The notes beneath the pieces were generated by a model. It saw nothing but the letters and a program-made list of their open reading frames with translations, had not been told where the DNA came from and made no database searches. A stretch of 64,000 bases of DNA from contig CM037587.1 of the NCBI GenBank assembly GCA_021018995.1, positions 86,487,251 through 86,551,250 on the forward strand, in the 5' to 3' direction. Both the position numbers and the translations under genes were made by a program. This document shows, one piece after another, positions 21,129 through 32,620 of this stretch. The stretch is from Chloranthus sessilifolius (Eukaryota > Streptophyta > Magnoliopsida > Chloranthales > Chloranthaceae). Each line of letters opens with the position of its first letter. The first letter of the stretch is position 1.

Positions 21129-21835
21129 GTGCACCCATTGGAAAAGATGAGAAGAGAGCACACGTTAGAAACACAACTCAAAAGAATGCCGACTCACATC
21201 ACCATATGGGACTTACTCATGACGTCTCCACTTCACTTCCAAGCTCTAATGGGAGCCCTAAGGGACACTCATGTATCAAATAAAGTATCTCCAGATGAAG
21301 TGGGGCAAATGATCGGGCAGGTATTGGCTCCCAATGCCATCTCTTTCTTAGACGCTGATCTTCCAATTTAAGGAAGCAATCATTCTAAATCCCTCAATAT
21401 CACAATGGAAATGAAAAAATTGGTGATCCCTTTGGTGCTGGTAGACAACAGTTCGACATTGAATGTATCCCTCCTCGAAAATGAAACCATACTAGGAGGG
21501 AGGTGATAGGTGAAGTTGATCTTGGGCTCACCATTGGGCCAATGACCTTCTCAATCTCATTCCAAGTCATGGGCATGAAGTCCTCTTTCAACCTACTGCT
21601 AGGGCGCCGATGGCTGTACAAAATCAGAGCAGTGCCCTCCACTCTACACCAACAACTCAAATTCACCTTCAAAGAGAAAGTTATTACCATCTGAGGTGAG
21701 CGATAAGAGGTAAGAGAGAAGATGGCCCACAGCATCAAAAATTTCAAGGTGTTGGATGTACCCCATACAGCTGAGGACACGAACCTTCATAGTTTTCAAT
21801 ACAATGTATCAGCAGTAGCACCAGAACCTCCCAAA
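21129..21835 (+). pseudogene. Protease region of Tat/Ogre-like copy 1
   Basis: 21129-21371 holds the segment before the protease (LLMTSPLHFQALMGAL, VSPDEVGQMIGQVL), followed by the aspartic protease with LVDNSSTLNV near 21440-21470 and RRWLYKIRAVPSTLHQQLKF near 21605-21664. The active-site triplet reads D-N-S, whereas copy 2 has D-N-G and aspartic proteases need D-S/T/N-G, so this copy is likely catalytically dead. A frameshift near 21490 and stops at ~21369 and ~21692 break the frame. Confidence 0.8.
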
Positions 21836-21849
21836 AATGTCATTGAAAA

Positions 21850-22020
21850 AATTGGCAAAGGAATGATTGTTGCAGTAGGAATGCTCCAAAAGTGAGGTTA
21901 TAAAAAAGGTAAAGGATTAGGCCCTCGCTTACAAGGCAAGAGGGAGCCAGTCAGAGCGAAAGGAGGTCAATATGTCAGATTCGGCTTAGGCTACAAGCCT
22001 ATCGAAGAAGAAATCTAAGA
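21850..22020 (+). pseudogene. G-patch-like segment, Tat/Ogre-like copy 1
   Basis: After the protease there is a glycine-patterned stretch, GYKKGKGLGPRLQGKREPV then YVRFGLGYKP, with one stop before the first Gly. It matches the G-patch-like motif known between protease and RT in Tat/Ogre elements, usually regarded as an RNA-binding domain. Copy 2 repeats it at 30415-30535. Confidence 0.72.
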
Positions 22021-22405
22021 GGCCAAGGAAAAGGCCATAACCATTGCTAGAGCCAAAGCCAGGGGGATAGATCTAGAAGATGAACCCTGCCTGAGACCTC
22101 ACATCCGAAACACATTCGTGAGCGTAGGGGTCATCAAAGTAGACCAAAATGGGGCAACGCAGTTGACCCCATATAAACAGGTTGCCATCCACCAAACCAA
22201 TCCCCAAATCATCTCTCCGAAAATTGAAATAGACCTGACCTCATTATCATTTTTTGAGGAGAAGATACCCATGCCTGTACAGCCACCCATCCTGAACCAT
22301 TCCAAGCCCGTGTTAACCTTTGAGGATTAGGTTCAAGATAAACCACTGACAAACATGATGGAGGCTGACCCTAAAAAGCCATCTCACCCTCATTCACTCA
22401 ACTAG

Positions 22406-22725
22406 GTAAAGGTGGGGCATCTCAGGTAAGGAATTTGGCGTCAATGCCCCTAACTCTGGAAGCATCGAGTGGCTTGAAATTCGGCACTTGCTTCCCAAAA
22501 AAAATAATCTATAAAAAGAGAGATTAGCCTTTGGCAGGCAATACCATGTGTGTCTAGAGATCCCGCCTGGTTAAGCACCCATCTCCGAAGAAAAGGAAAA
22601 CCATAAAAAAATAAAATAAATACAATCTTCAAAAGTATTGTCTTTTAAAATTTCTGAGAAAATTAAGAAAAATGATGCCTTAAATGAAACACCCGCCCAA
22701 CGTAAAGTCGACCTCTTTCCTGTAG
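22406..22725 (+). other. Predicted intron between protease and RT, Tat copy 1
   Basis: Two donors, TAG/GTAAAG at 22406 and CAG/GTAAGG at 22426, pair with the acceptor TTTCCTGTAG at 22725. The region is not open in any useful frame and is aligned in copy 2 (30941 or 30961 to 31264). A PR-RT intron at this place is an established feature of Ogre-type elements. Confidence 0.75.
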
Positions 22726-25700
22726 AAATATAAGAAGAGGTAGGAGTCACAGATCTAGATGGTGAGAACTTAATCGAGGAGCTTCCCAATGAGCTCCTTG
22801 AACGGTATGCCAATTTTGAGCATGGCCCTACCCCAATCATTGAAGAGACTGAAGATGTCAATCTGGGTACCGATGAGGATCCCAGAATCACTAAGATCAA
22901 AATATCATTGTCTCCCAAGGAAATAAAAAGCATGATTATTTTTCTGTGGTCATACTAAGACATCTTTGCATGGTCATACAAGGATATGCCTAGATTGGAC
23001 ACCGATTTGGACGAGCATGAGCTGTCGCTATATCTAGATATTGAGCCGGTCAAGCAGAAGTTAAGACATCTCTGGCCTGAATGGATGTTGAAAGTGAACG
23101 ACGAAGTCATCAAACAGTACAACGTGAGGTTTCTCATGGTCACCAAATACTCGCAGTGGTTAGCCAACATTGTCCCAATATCGAAGAAAGATGGAAAGGT
23201 TCGCATGTGCATTAATTTTAGAAATCTCAATAAGGCGAGCTCAAAGGATGACTTCCATTGCCACACATCGACATCTTGGTCGATAACACTGCTAGGCATG
23301 GGTGCTCTCGTTCATGGATGGATTCTCAGGATATAATTTGATCAAGATAGCAGAAGCGGACCGAGAGAAGACAATGTTCATAACTTCGTGGAAAACTTTC
23401 TGCTACCGAGTCATGCCTTTCAGATTGAAAAATAATGGGGCAACTCACCAAAGAGCAATGACAACACTGGTCCACGATATGATGCACTGATAAATCAAGG
23501 TGTCTGTTGACGACATGATAGCCAAGTCACCAGAGAAAGGTGACCATCTGATAAACCTCCAAAAGCTGTTTGAGTGACTGAGAAAGAACATGCTACGTCT
23601 GAACCCTCAGAAATGCTCATTTGCTACCATGTCAGGAAAATTACCGGGTTTCATTGTCAGCAGAAGAGGCATTAAAGTTGACCCGATCAAAGTGAAAGCC
23701 ATAGTGGAAATGCCGCCACCATCTATCGAAAAGGAAGTCAGGGGTTTCTTGGGCAGAATACAGTACATCAGTCAGTTCATTACACAGTTAACTCCTATCT
23801 GTATGCCTATCTTCAAACTATTAAGAAAAGATTCACTAGTTGAGTGGAATGATGACTATTAAACAACATTCAATAAAATCAAGGCTTACCTCCTCAATCG
23901 TTCAGTTTTGGTACCACTAGTACCCGTGAGACCGCTCTTGATGTACCTTTCCACAACAAAAGTTTCGATGGGATGTATCTTAGGATAACATGATGAGACC
24001 GGGAGAAGAGAACAAATGATTTACTACCTGAGTAAGAAATTCACCAATTACGTGACATACTATCTCATCTAGAGAAGGCATGCCTAGCTCTCATATGGGC
24101 TATACAGAGGCTTCGGCACTACTTGCTATCTCAGGTGGTTCTCCTTCTAGTGACAATGAACTCTTTGAAGTAATTATTCAAAAAGTCGGCTCTCACTGGA
24201 CAAATTGTACCCTGGAAACTCCTCTTATCAAAGTTCGATACCATGTAAGTCACCCAAAAGTCAATCAAGGGGCAAGCACTTGTTGATCATTTTGCCAAGA
24301 ATCCCTTACCTGATTACGAGCTGCTGAGTATCGAATTTCCTAAGGAAGACATCTTGTTCATGACATAGGATGACACAAAGGAGATAGAGCAGTCTTGGGT
24401 AATGCACTTCGACGGGGCATCAAATGACGAAGGTCAAGGAGTCGGCGTTGTTCTGATTTCGACAAAAGGATCTCACGTACCAGTTTCCATCAAACCCAAT
24501 TTCCCTTGCACCAACAACATGGCTGAATATGAAGCCTGTGTAGCCAGCCTACAGGCAGCCCTTGACCTGAACATAACTCCATCTCAGGGTATTTGGTGAC
24601 TCACAACTAATCATATGTCAAACCAATGGAGACCTGAAGACGAAGGATGAGAAGTTAATCCTGTACCATGTGCACCTCGAAGATTTGATAGCATGCTTCA
24701 ATGATGTTACCTTCTCCTATATCTCGCGACCAAGAAATCGATTCGTCGATGCACTCGCAACCTTAGCATCAATGGTGAAGATTCCATATGGCGCCAAAAT
24801 GAAACTGATCATGATTGGACAGAGGAATGACCTAGCCTTTTGCCTCCAGATTGAGGGATCCACAAAGTCAAATGATGAGCCCCCATGGTTCTCAGATATC
24901 AAGAACTTCCTAGAAACTTGAGCTTTCCCTGAAGGCACGTCCAAGATAGATAAGCAGACCATCCAATGTCTAACCGTAAACTATGTCATCTGTGGCGAGT
25001 GCCTCTGCAAACGATCATATAACAATATCTTGCTCATATGCCTAACTGAAAGTGAGGAAACCAACGTCATGAAAGAGATCCATGAAGGAGTATGCGGGGC
25101 CCACCTCAATGGGCACATGTTCACCAAGAAGATCCTACGGTAAGGGTATTTCTGGACCACTATGGAAACTGACTGTTGCAAGCACGTTTAAAAGTGCTAC
25201 AAATGCTAAGATAACTCTAGTCTGATATATGCTCTAGCCATAGATCTCCATAGCATGACCACCATGGATCAAAATATTGTCCAATACCGATACATATCAG
25301 ACGATACGTATCGGTATCGGACGTGAACGATATGGTACATTAAATGTACCGTATCGCTCATTTGTATTGCAAATACTGGACGATACATTCAATGTATCGT
25401 TCGGTACACTACTGTTCTGGTACGTATCGTCCGGTATGTACCGGTTTTTTGACCGGACGATATATACCGATTTTCTGGCATTTTAACCCATGATGACCAC
25501 TCCATGACCATTCACCACATGGGGCCTCGACATCGTCGAAAAGGTCAACCCAAAAGCTTCTAATTGGCATCAATTCATCCTTATCGCCATTGAGTACTTC
25601 ACAAAATGGATAGAGGCGACATCCTATGCAAACATCACAACCAATCATGTGAAGATGTTTATCAAGAATAATATTATTTGTCGGTTCGGCGTGCCCAAAG

Positions 25701-26374
25701 ACATCATCACTGACAACGACACCAACTTTGTAAACAAGCGCATTAGAACCTTCTGCGAGCAGTACAAGATCAAACATCACCGCTCATCACCATATCAGTC
25801 GTAAACCAATGGAGTCCTGGAAGCGACTAACAAGACAATCATCTAAATCCTTGAGAAAATGGTTGCCACATATCGAGATTGGCGTGAGATGCTACCTTTC
25901 GCACTATGGGCCTACCGAACGTCAATCCGTACCGCTATAGGGGCAACACCATTTTCCCTTGTGTATGGAACTGAGGCCATGCTACCAGTTTAAGTTGAAG
26001 TACCTTCTCTCCACATCCTCATCGAGACCGATCTACCAGAGACTGAAAGAGAGAGAGCCTGTTTCGAATAATTGAGCCTGATCAATGAAAAGAGTCTCCT
26101 AGCCTTGTTCCACGCCCAGGCCTATCAGAGGAGGATTGCACGTGCTTACGAGAAGCATGTTCGCACTCAAGACTTAAAGGTAGGTGGCACTGTACTCAAG
26201 AAAATTTTCATGTCTCTCCAGGCCGATCCAAGAGGGAAATTCAAACCCAATTGAGAAGGGCCTTATGTCATCAGAGAAGTGCTGCCTGGATATGCGCTCC
26301 GCCTTGCCACCATGGATGGAGATCACTTTCTTAAGCCGATCTACGCTGGATACGTGCGACGATTCTACTCCTAG
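22726..26374 (+). pseudogene. pol: RT, RNase H and integrase of Tat/Ogre-like copy 1 (split by a MITE)
   Basis: RT starts with DLDGENLIEELPNELLERY (~22757) and continues through KKDGKVRMCINFRNLNK (~23185-23235), MDGFSGYN (~23310) and the catalytic VDDMI (~23507). RNase H begins MHFDGASNDEGQGVGVVLIS (~24402) with NMAEYEA (~24518). The integrase zinc region is near 25080-25200 and the DDE core after the MITE has TTWGLDIVEKV (~25515), ITDNDTNF (~25705) and the region after TNGVLEATN (~25806). The protein would end at TAG 26372-26374. Frameshifts near 23255, 23305 and 24060 and many stops make it inactive. Copy 2 supplies the colinear comparison. Confidence 0.88.
25263..25492. mobile_element. hAT-type MITE (230 bp) inside the integrase, with 8-bp target duplication
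   Basis: ATGACCAC occurs exactly at 25255-25262 and 25493-25500. The insert ends are CATGGATCAAAAT and the inverse of CATGGGTTAAAAT, i.e. imperfect terminal repeats. Removing the insert rejoins the integrase reading (HSMTTP then PFTTWGLD). An 8-bp duplication and CA-type ends fit hAT elements. The interior is dense in dyads such as CGATACGTATCG, GGTACATTAAATGTACC and CGATACATTCAATGTATCG, so it could fold into several hairpins. It has no coding capacity. Confidence 0.85.
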
Positions 26375-27330
26375 TCTCCTGCAGCAAGGTAAGTATTGAT
26401 AAGATGGATACGTGACTACTTAGACCCCTTAAAGGAGGTCATCATTTCAAAGCTAAATAGCCAAAAAGCGTCCCTGAATGCTCATACCCTTTCCTACACC
26501 TATTAAACCATTAGCCTTTCTTTCATAACCCTCTCCCAGAAAAAGAAGTGAAAATGTATATAGCAAACAGAAAAAATAAATAAATAAATAAAGAGTTACC
26601 ATCAAAATCTAAAAAATAATCAGAAAAGTAAAATCCCAAAGAGAGGATGTTTGAAGAGCAAAAAGAACAAAAAAAATATAAAATAAAATAGATAGAAAAA
26701 TCATGGGGCATGTACAGTAAAAAAAAATCCCCCAAGGAAGAAGAATATTATGGTGGCTGGAACCCAATCAAGAAAAACCTTTTAACTCGAGAATACCATA
26801 AAAATTCTTAACCTATCCCTTTCAACTTGTGGCCAGGATTCATTCTGAGAAAAATCCCTCTTTAAGGTCTACAAGCAGTCACAATATCTGTTAAGTCAGC
26901 ACGAGCCAAGCTAAGAGACAACACAGAACTCCATCTAGTTGGCTATGACGAAATCAACGTCTATGTCGTGGCCTTTGATTTTAAAATAAAAAGAAAAGAA
27001 AAAAAATATATACAAGCTTAAAGTAAAGTAGACGTGGCAAAAACTCTAAAGGGCGCTACGGGTAAAAAGTGCAAGCATGTGCTGACTAGGTGAACACCTG
27101 AAAAGGTGGCTAGGGTAAAAATATAAAAAAACCCATGGACATAGTGAAAATTCGAAAGGGCACTGCGGGTAAAAAAAGAGGGAAATGATGGGCATGGCGA
27201 AAACCCATCATGGGCGTTGTGAGTAAAAAGGTTAGAAGAAAAAGAAAATAAAAAGAAAAAGGAAAGAAAAATCATTCAATGACTCCTTTGATTACATTTT
27301 TCATCTATCTAGTCTTAAATTGGGCCGCTC
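26375..27330 (+). other. 3' non-coding tail of Tat copy 1 and junction to copy 2
   Basis: Purine-rich, A-tract-rich sequence without genes. No LTR boundary, polypurine tract or priming site could be identified, so whether a degenerate shared LTR lies between the two copies is open. It contains the repeat motif listed at 27034-27228. Confidence 0.55.
27034..27228 (+). repeat. Dispersed 'GTGGCGAAAA...GGGCGCTGCGGGTAAAAA' motif, three to four units
   Basis: Related units lie at about 27034-27067, 27089-27121 (diverged), 27140-27176 and 27193-27228, each a TGGCGAAAAC-like half followed by GGGCRYTRCGGGTAAAAA. Such motifs are found in 3' regions of several plant Tat-type elements. Confidence 0.6.
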
Positions 27331-28840
27331 ATGTTAGTCCCCATTCCCCCTCCATCGTCAAATCCATCATTCCCCACCTTCACTTACACCCAACAAGCCC
27401 CCATTTCTCCCCAAGCAATAAATCCACCTCATTCACTCCAACCCGACATGGGTCGTACACATCCACACCCATCTCAAACCATCAACCATCCCTAATTTAT
27501 TCATCCACTCACCCCCCAACCAAATCATCCCAATCCTCATCAACCCCTATGGTCTCATCAGGTTCCCGCCCAAAGTCCACAATTGACTCATCCCATCACC
27601 CCACAAGTCACACATCAAGCCTTCCCCACGTATAATGGTCCCACCAGGCACCTGTCCAACCCACTCAGAAACAACAAGATGACCTCACCCTTCCTCCACC
27701 ATATGTTGATACACAGTATGAAGAGGATGAGATCAAGAATAGTGGGCCCATGTAGGGGCATTCACCAATTTTTATCCCCTACCACCCGCACTCACCAACT
27801 CAGAGGCACTCAAAAGTGAATGGAGACCGCCTGTTGAGAGACCGGCCCCACTATCTAGGGAGTCAGAGCTATTAAAAGAATAGATGGAAAAGATCCAAAA
27901 ATAGTTGTTGAAGATGGGTGGAGCGGAAATCTATGCCACTAATTTTTTCAACCTAAGCTTATTTGCAGAGGTACCACTATCCCTAAAATTCAAGATGTCA
28001 TCATTTAACAAATACAATGGCATGGGTAACCCTATTACACACCTCAAGTCCTACTATGGGGACATGTGCCCCTACAGCGAAGACGAATGACTCCTCATCA
28101 AATTATTCCAGATGGGCCTCACGGGCCCAACTTTGAGATGGTTCACCTTCCTTGAACCATCTATGATTAAAACTTGTAAAGATCTAACCCACTTGTTCCA
28201 GGAACAGTATGTCTACAATATAGCCCAAGTAAGAAACCGAATACCCAACGATAAGCAAATCGAGATGATCTCAAAAAGCATTCTACCAGTCATCTCGGAT
28301 TTCTTAGTGTACCAGGAGAAATCCAGCTTTGTTGACTTGGTAAGAAATTCCAATCATTGCGAGGATGCAATAAGAGAGGGACGGTTAAACAAAATCGTAA
28401 ATAGCAGGGTCTGCAAATTCACAGTGCAAAGGAACGATAGAAGTGTCGGGGCAACTGTGCAGACAATAATAAATACACAACCTAGCACCAATATAACACC
28501 ATTCCAGTTCAAGGAAGCATAGCCAGTCCCAGCACAAGTCAAACTAGTGCAGAGAATGGGCAATGGGAAAAGGCATAGATGACCCGAGAACAAAGAAGGG
28601 CCTAATTCAATCAAGTTTTTACGCCATTAGGGCAATCCTTGAACATCCTGTTACCATTGCTGGACGAAAAAGGACTTGTCACGCCCTTACAACTGCATCC
28701 GCCACCAAATTGAATCCCAAGAAATTATGATCCCAATACTCATTGTAATTTCCACTAAGGACTAGGTCACACTACTGATCAATGCTTCCCCCTGAAGCAC
28801 GCAATACAGGATCTAATAGAAGCTGGAAAAATCATCCCTC
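27331..28840 (+). pseudogene. gag: gag of Tat/Ogre-like copy 2
   Basis: The Pro/Ser/His-rich leader (27331-27830) is followed by the Gag core from ~27905: MGGAEIYATNFF, FKMSSFNKYNGMG, LTGPTLRWFTFLEPSM, DLTHLFQEQYVYN. Relative to copy 1 an internal deletion after QYVYN removes the FNEYLGRW segment. A block like DFLVYQEKSSFVDLVRN (28299-28349) follows and the open frame ends at 28522. A knuckle-like HCNFH..GLGHTTDQC with PLKHAIQDLIEAGK lies at ~28738-28830. Stops include TGA 28088-28090, shared with copy 1. Confidence 0.82.
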
Positions 28841-29686
28841 CGACAAATCAACTTGCAAACATCCATCAAGTTTCGTTACCGCCGCATCTACCAGGAGGAA
28901 CCGGTGCGAGGCCCACCATCAATATGATAGAAGAAGATGGAAAGAGTTTGATCCTTCATAATATATCAGTGTCAAGGAAAACTTCATCGCACTAAGGCAA
29001 GAAAATCATGAAGATGGGAACATAGGAGTAATTGAGTCTTTAAACTTGCCTGATTACTTCCCCAATCCAACACCCCAAGCGAACCCTTAGATCTAAGGAT
29101 GTATTGCCTAACACTAGCACTCTTAGATTATGTCCAATCCAGCATATTTCCATATCAACCATATACTGCACTAACCCCTACCAATTACTTGATGCTTAGT
29201 CTTTCCCCACATCCCACTCTGGCACTGATTAGCTACAATTGGTCTCGCCCTGCTACCTCACCACTAATACAGTCATCCATAATTCCTATAGACCCCATTT
29301 GGACCACTTTTGTCACTCCTCCAACCTATCCACCTCTAGCAAAAGTTAACCAGGTCTCATCCAGTTACTCGGCATCGCCAATTTAGGAGCCTTCGACACC
29401 CTTGACTAACCTGTTTCAGATCCCAGGGTCGACCTGTGACCCCCACTAGATCCCATTCAATTACAATTTGACAGACGTCAATGCAGGCAACAGCAGAGAG
29501 GGGGCAGTTGATTTCATTACACGGTCTGAGAAGATCTCCAAGCAGCCCGAGCTACCAGTACCAGTCTGACCAGAAGAGAAAAAGGTACCCCCAACAGTGA
29601 ACCCATTAGAAAAAATGAGCCGAGAGTATGCGCTGGAAAAATAGTTTAAAAGAACGTTGGCTCGCATCACTGTCTGAGACCTACTA
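28841..29686 (+). other. Linker between gag and protease, Tat copy 2
   Basis: The stretch is Pro/Thr/Ser-rich and broken by stops. Its tail near 29505-29540 (GAVDFITRS..I) matches the stretch before the protease in copy 1. No independent gene was seen. Confidence 0.5.
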
Positions 29687-30366
29687 ATGACATCTCCGCT
29701 CCATTACCAAGCTCTAATGGGAGCTTTGAAAGATGCACACATATTCTGTAAAGTGTCCCCATATGAGGTAGGGCAGATAATCGGGCAAGTGTTGGCTCCT
29801 AACGCCATATCTTTCTCAGACACCGATCTTCCGAATGGGGGAAACAATCATTCCAAACCCGTCAACATCATGTAGAAGCAGGAGACTTGGTGATCCCACT
29901 AGTGCTAATAGACAATGGATCGACATTAAATGTGTGCCCCCTAAGAACTGTAACTAAGATAGGGGTTGATCCCTCCATGTTCAGACCAGCCAAAACAAGC
30001 GCAAGAGGATTCGATAACACTAGGAGGAAAATAATAGTAGAAGTCGATCTTAAGCTCACCGTTGGGCCAATGACCTTCTCCATCCCATTCCATATTATGG
30101 ATATCAAATCCACCTTCAATCTACTAGTAGGACGCCCATGGCTGCATGAAATCAGAGCAATACCTTCCACCTTACACCAAAAGCTTAGATTCATATTAAA
30201 TAAAAAGGTCATCACCATTCTGGGTGAAGGACAGGAGGAAGGAGAAAAGGTCACACACAATATTAAGAATCTTAAACTGCTAGACGTACCGCACACAGTC
30301 GAGGACATAGACCTCTACAGCTTCCAGTATGACATATCAACAGTGGCACCGGAGCCTATCAGATAA
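29687..30366 (+). pseudogene. Protease region of Tat/Ogre-like copy 2
   Basis: 29687-29875 holds MTSPLHYQALMGAL and EVGQIIGQVLAPNA. The aspartic protease reads openly from 29887 to 30366: LIDNGSTLNVCPL carries the catalytic Asp and intact DNG triplet (~29905-29920), followed by RKIIVEVDLKLTVGPMTFSI and LLVGRPWLHEIRAIPSTLHQ. It is the best preserved coding block of either Tat copy; a frameshift between ~29875 and 29887 separates it from the upstream part. Confidence 0.85.
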
Positions 30367-30384
30367 GCCAGCACAAGAAAAGGA

Positions 30385-30560
30385 GGTGGAATGGTCACAG
30401 CCATAGTAATACTCCAAAAATAGGGTTATAAAAAAGGTACAGGTTTGGGCCCTTGCCTGCAAGGCAGGAATGACCCAGTCAGGGCCAAGGGTGGACAACA
30501 TATCAGATTTGGCTTAGGCTACAAGCCTATCGAAGAAGAGGTCTAAGTGGCCAAGGAGAA
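30385..30560 (+). pseudogene. G-patch-like segment, Tat/Ogre-like copy 2
   Basis: GYKKGTGLGPCLQGRNDPV then HIRFGLGYKPIEEE lies at about 30423-30541, preceded by TAG. It is the homologue of the copy 1 segment at 21850-22020. The stretch after it up to 30940 (VIKVD..GATQLTPYK, PPILNYSKPVLTFED) is also shared by both copies. Confidence 0.72.
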
Positions 30561-30940
30561 GGCCCGAACCATCGCTGCAGCCAATGCTAGGGGGGTAGAC
30601 CTGGAAGATGAACCCCGATCGCAACCTCACATCCGAAGCACATTCGTGAGCACAGGGGTCATCAAGGTAGACTAGAATGGGGCAACACAACTGACCCCAT
30701 ACAAACCGGCAGTCGTTATCCACCCGAACAATCCCTAAATCATCCCTCCCGATATTGAAATAGACCTAGCCTCCCTATGCCTCTTTGAGGAGGAGGCAAC
30801 CCTTGCTGCACAGCCACCCATCCTGAACTATTCCAAGCCTGTTTTAACCTTTGAGGATCAGCTTCAAGATGAACCAATGATAAATATGATGGAGGCTGAC
30901 CCTCAAAAGCCATTTCAATCACCTTCCTTCACTCAATTAG

Positions 30941-31264
30941 GTAAAGGTACAACATCTCAGGTAAGGAATTGAACGTTAATGCCCTAACTCTAGAAGCTTT
31001 GAGTGGCCTGAAATTTGGCATCCGCTTCCCAAAAAAAAAAAATAACCTGTAAAAAGTGAGGTGAGCCATTGGCAGGCGCAATACCATGTGTAAATAAAGA
31101 CCCGCCTTGCCATAGGCCCGTCTCCGAAGAAAAGAAAAATCATAAAAAAATTTTAAAAATATTAAATCTATAAATATTGTCTTTTAAAATTCACAAAAAA
31201 AGTGAAAAAAATGATGCCTTAATTGAAAAGCCCGCCTGACGTGAAGTCGGACTCTTTCCTGTAG
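30941..31264 (+). other. Predicted intron between protease and RT, Tat copy 2 (324 or 304 nt)
   Basis: Donor TTAG/GTAAAG at 30941 or CTCAG/GTAAGG at 30961, acceptor CCTGTAG at 31264. With the first donor the protease-side frame ends in phase 1, which is what the RT frame (reaching MDLDGEDL at 31288) needs. The second donor leaves it out of frame. Confidence 0.75.
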
Positions 31265-32004
31265 AAATACAAGGAGAGATAGGAGCCATGGATCTGGATG
31301 GCGAGGACTTAATCAAAGAGCTTCCCAATGAACTCCTTGAATGGTATGCCAATTTTGAGTATGGCCCTACCCCGATCATTGAAGAAACTGAAGATGTTAA
31401 CCTGGGTACCGAGGAGGTTCCTAGAATCACTAAAATTGGAACGTCGATGTCTCCCGAGGAAAGAAAAAGCATGATTGATTTCCTTCGGTCATACCAAGAC
31501 GTCTTTGCATCGTCATACGAGGATATGCCTGGTTTGGATACTAAGTTGGTCGAGCATGAGCTACCGCTATATCTCGATGTTAAGCCGGTCAAGCAGAAGT
31601 AGAGGCATTTTTGGCCAGAGTGGATGTTGAAGGTACAGGATGAGGTCATCAAACAGTATGATGCTGGATTTCTCATGATCTCTAAATACCCATAGTGGTT
31701 GGCCAACATTATACTGGTACTGAAGAAAGACGGAAACGTTCGCATGTGCATCGATTTCAGAAACCTAAATAAGGTGAGCCTGAAAGATGACTTCCAGTTG
31801 CCACACATTGAGTTCTTGGTCGATAACACTGTAAGGCATGGGGTGCTTTCATTCATGGACGGACTCTCCGATTACAACCAGATCAAGATGGTAGAGGCGG
31901 ACCGAGAGAAGACAGCGTTCATTACTCCATGGGAAAGATTCTGCTACCGTGTCATGTCATTCGGCTTAAAAAATGTTGGGGAAACATATCAGAGGGTGAT
32001 GATA
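31265..32004 (+). pseudogene. pol: RT of Tat/Ogre-like copy 2, 5' part, split by the CACTA insertion
   Basis: Reads MDLDGEDLIKELPNELLEWY from 31288, then PLYLDVKPVKQK with TAG at 31600-31602, KKDGNVRMCIDFRNLNK (~31726-31775), LSFMDGLSDYNQIKM and SFGLKNVGETYQR up to 31999. The catalytic VDD-type block that should follow lies past the CACTA at ~47625, where it is decayed. TAG also occurs at ~31693. Confidence 0.86.
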
Positions 32005-32030
32005 CACTACAAAATTTTGGCATTTTCCCG
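32005..32030 (+). repeat. Left terminal inverted repeat of the CACTA
   Basis: It starts CACTACAAAATTTTGGC and continues TTTTCCCG. It pairs with 47554-47579 with two mismatches. Confidence 0.92.
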
Positions 32031-32620
32031 GCGGTCCAGAGCCACCGGCAACACTGAATATGCCGCCGGCAATACGTTTCCCGGCGGCTCCCAGTCCGCC
32101 ACTAATTCCTTGGTCGGGAATAGTATTGCCGGCAGTCTAATTTTTTTTGGCGGCGGACCTAAGCCGCCGTCAAAACATTTGTAACGATCACTACATAGCT
32201 TCAACACCGGCAGCTATATTTGCTTTGCCGGCGGCTTAGGACCCCCGCAAAAAGTTTTTAAATTTTTTTGCCGGCAACTTTATTTGCTTTGTCGGCGGAT
32301 TGCAGCCATCGGCAAAACGTTCGTAACGGTCACTATTTGTTTTACCGGCGGCTTAGACCGCCGCGAATGATTTTTTAAATTTGTTTGCCATGATTATATT
32401 TTCTTTGCGGCTGACTTAGGACCCCGCATAAAAGTTTTAAATTTTTTGCAAGAATATATTTGCTTTGTCGGGGATTGGCCGGTAAACTTTAAATTGATCA
32501 CTATTTGTTTTGCTTGAGCTCGGGACCATGCGAATGATTTTTAAAATTTTTTTGCTGGCAGTTATATTTGCTTTGCCGGCAGCTTAGGACCCCCGCAAAA
32601 AAAAAATTTCAATTTTTTTA
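32031..32620. repeat. CACTA subterminal repeats (CCGGCGGC-type)
   Basis: Many direct and inverted copies of GCCGGCGGC, GCCGGCAG and GCGGCGG occur, embedded in a repeating pattern 'TTTGCTTTGCCGGC(G/A)GCTTAGGACCCCCGC' near 32221, 32397 (diverged) and 32569. Subterminal motif clusters of this kind are the DNA targets of TNPA in En/Spm. Confidence 0.82.

Larger units (their letters stand above)
18202..27330 (+). mobile_element. Tat/Ogre-like Ty3/gypsy retrotransposon copy 1, partial
   Basis: Plus-strand order is Pro-rich Gag leader, Gag core, CxFH..GH..C knuckle, protease, G-patch-like segment, intron, RT, RNase H, integrase and a 3' non-coding tail. The PR-RT intron, the DNG/DNS protease and the G-patch segment are hallmarks of the Tat/Ogre group. 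No LTR or priming site is visible: the left part is cut off by the gag-only insertion and the right end grades into copy 2. A 230-bp MITE splits the integrase. Confidence 0.85.
27331..32004 (+). mobile_element. Tat/Ogre-like retrotransposon copy 2, part before the CACTA insertion
   Basis: It is colinear with copy 1 from the Pro-rich Gag leader (equivalent to about 18710) to the RT. It stops mid-RT at 32004, where the CACTA terminus begins, and resumes at 47580. No 5' LTR or priming site is present. Confidence 0.85.

Noticed and set aside
26523-27275. Phe/Ser-rich minus-strand frames in the Tat tail
   Set aside because: These are complements of A/G-rich tracts and lack any domain.
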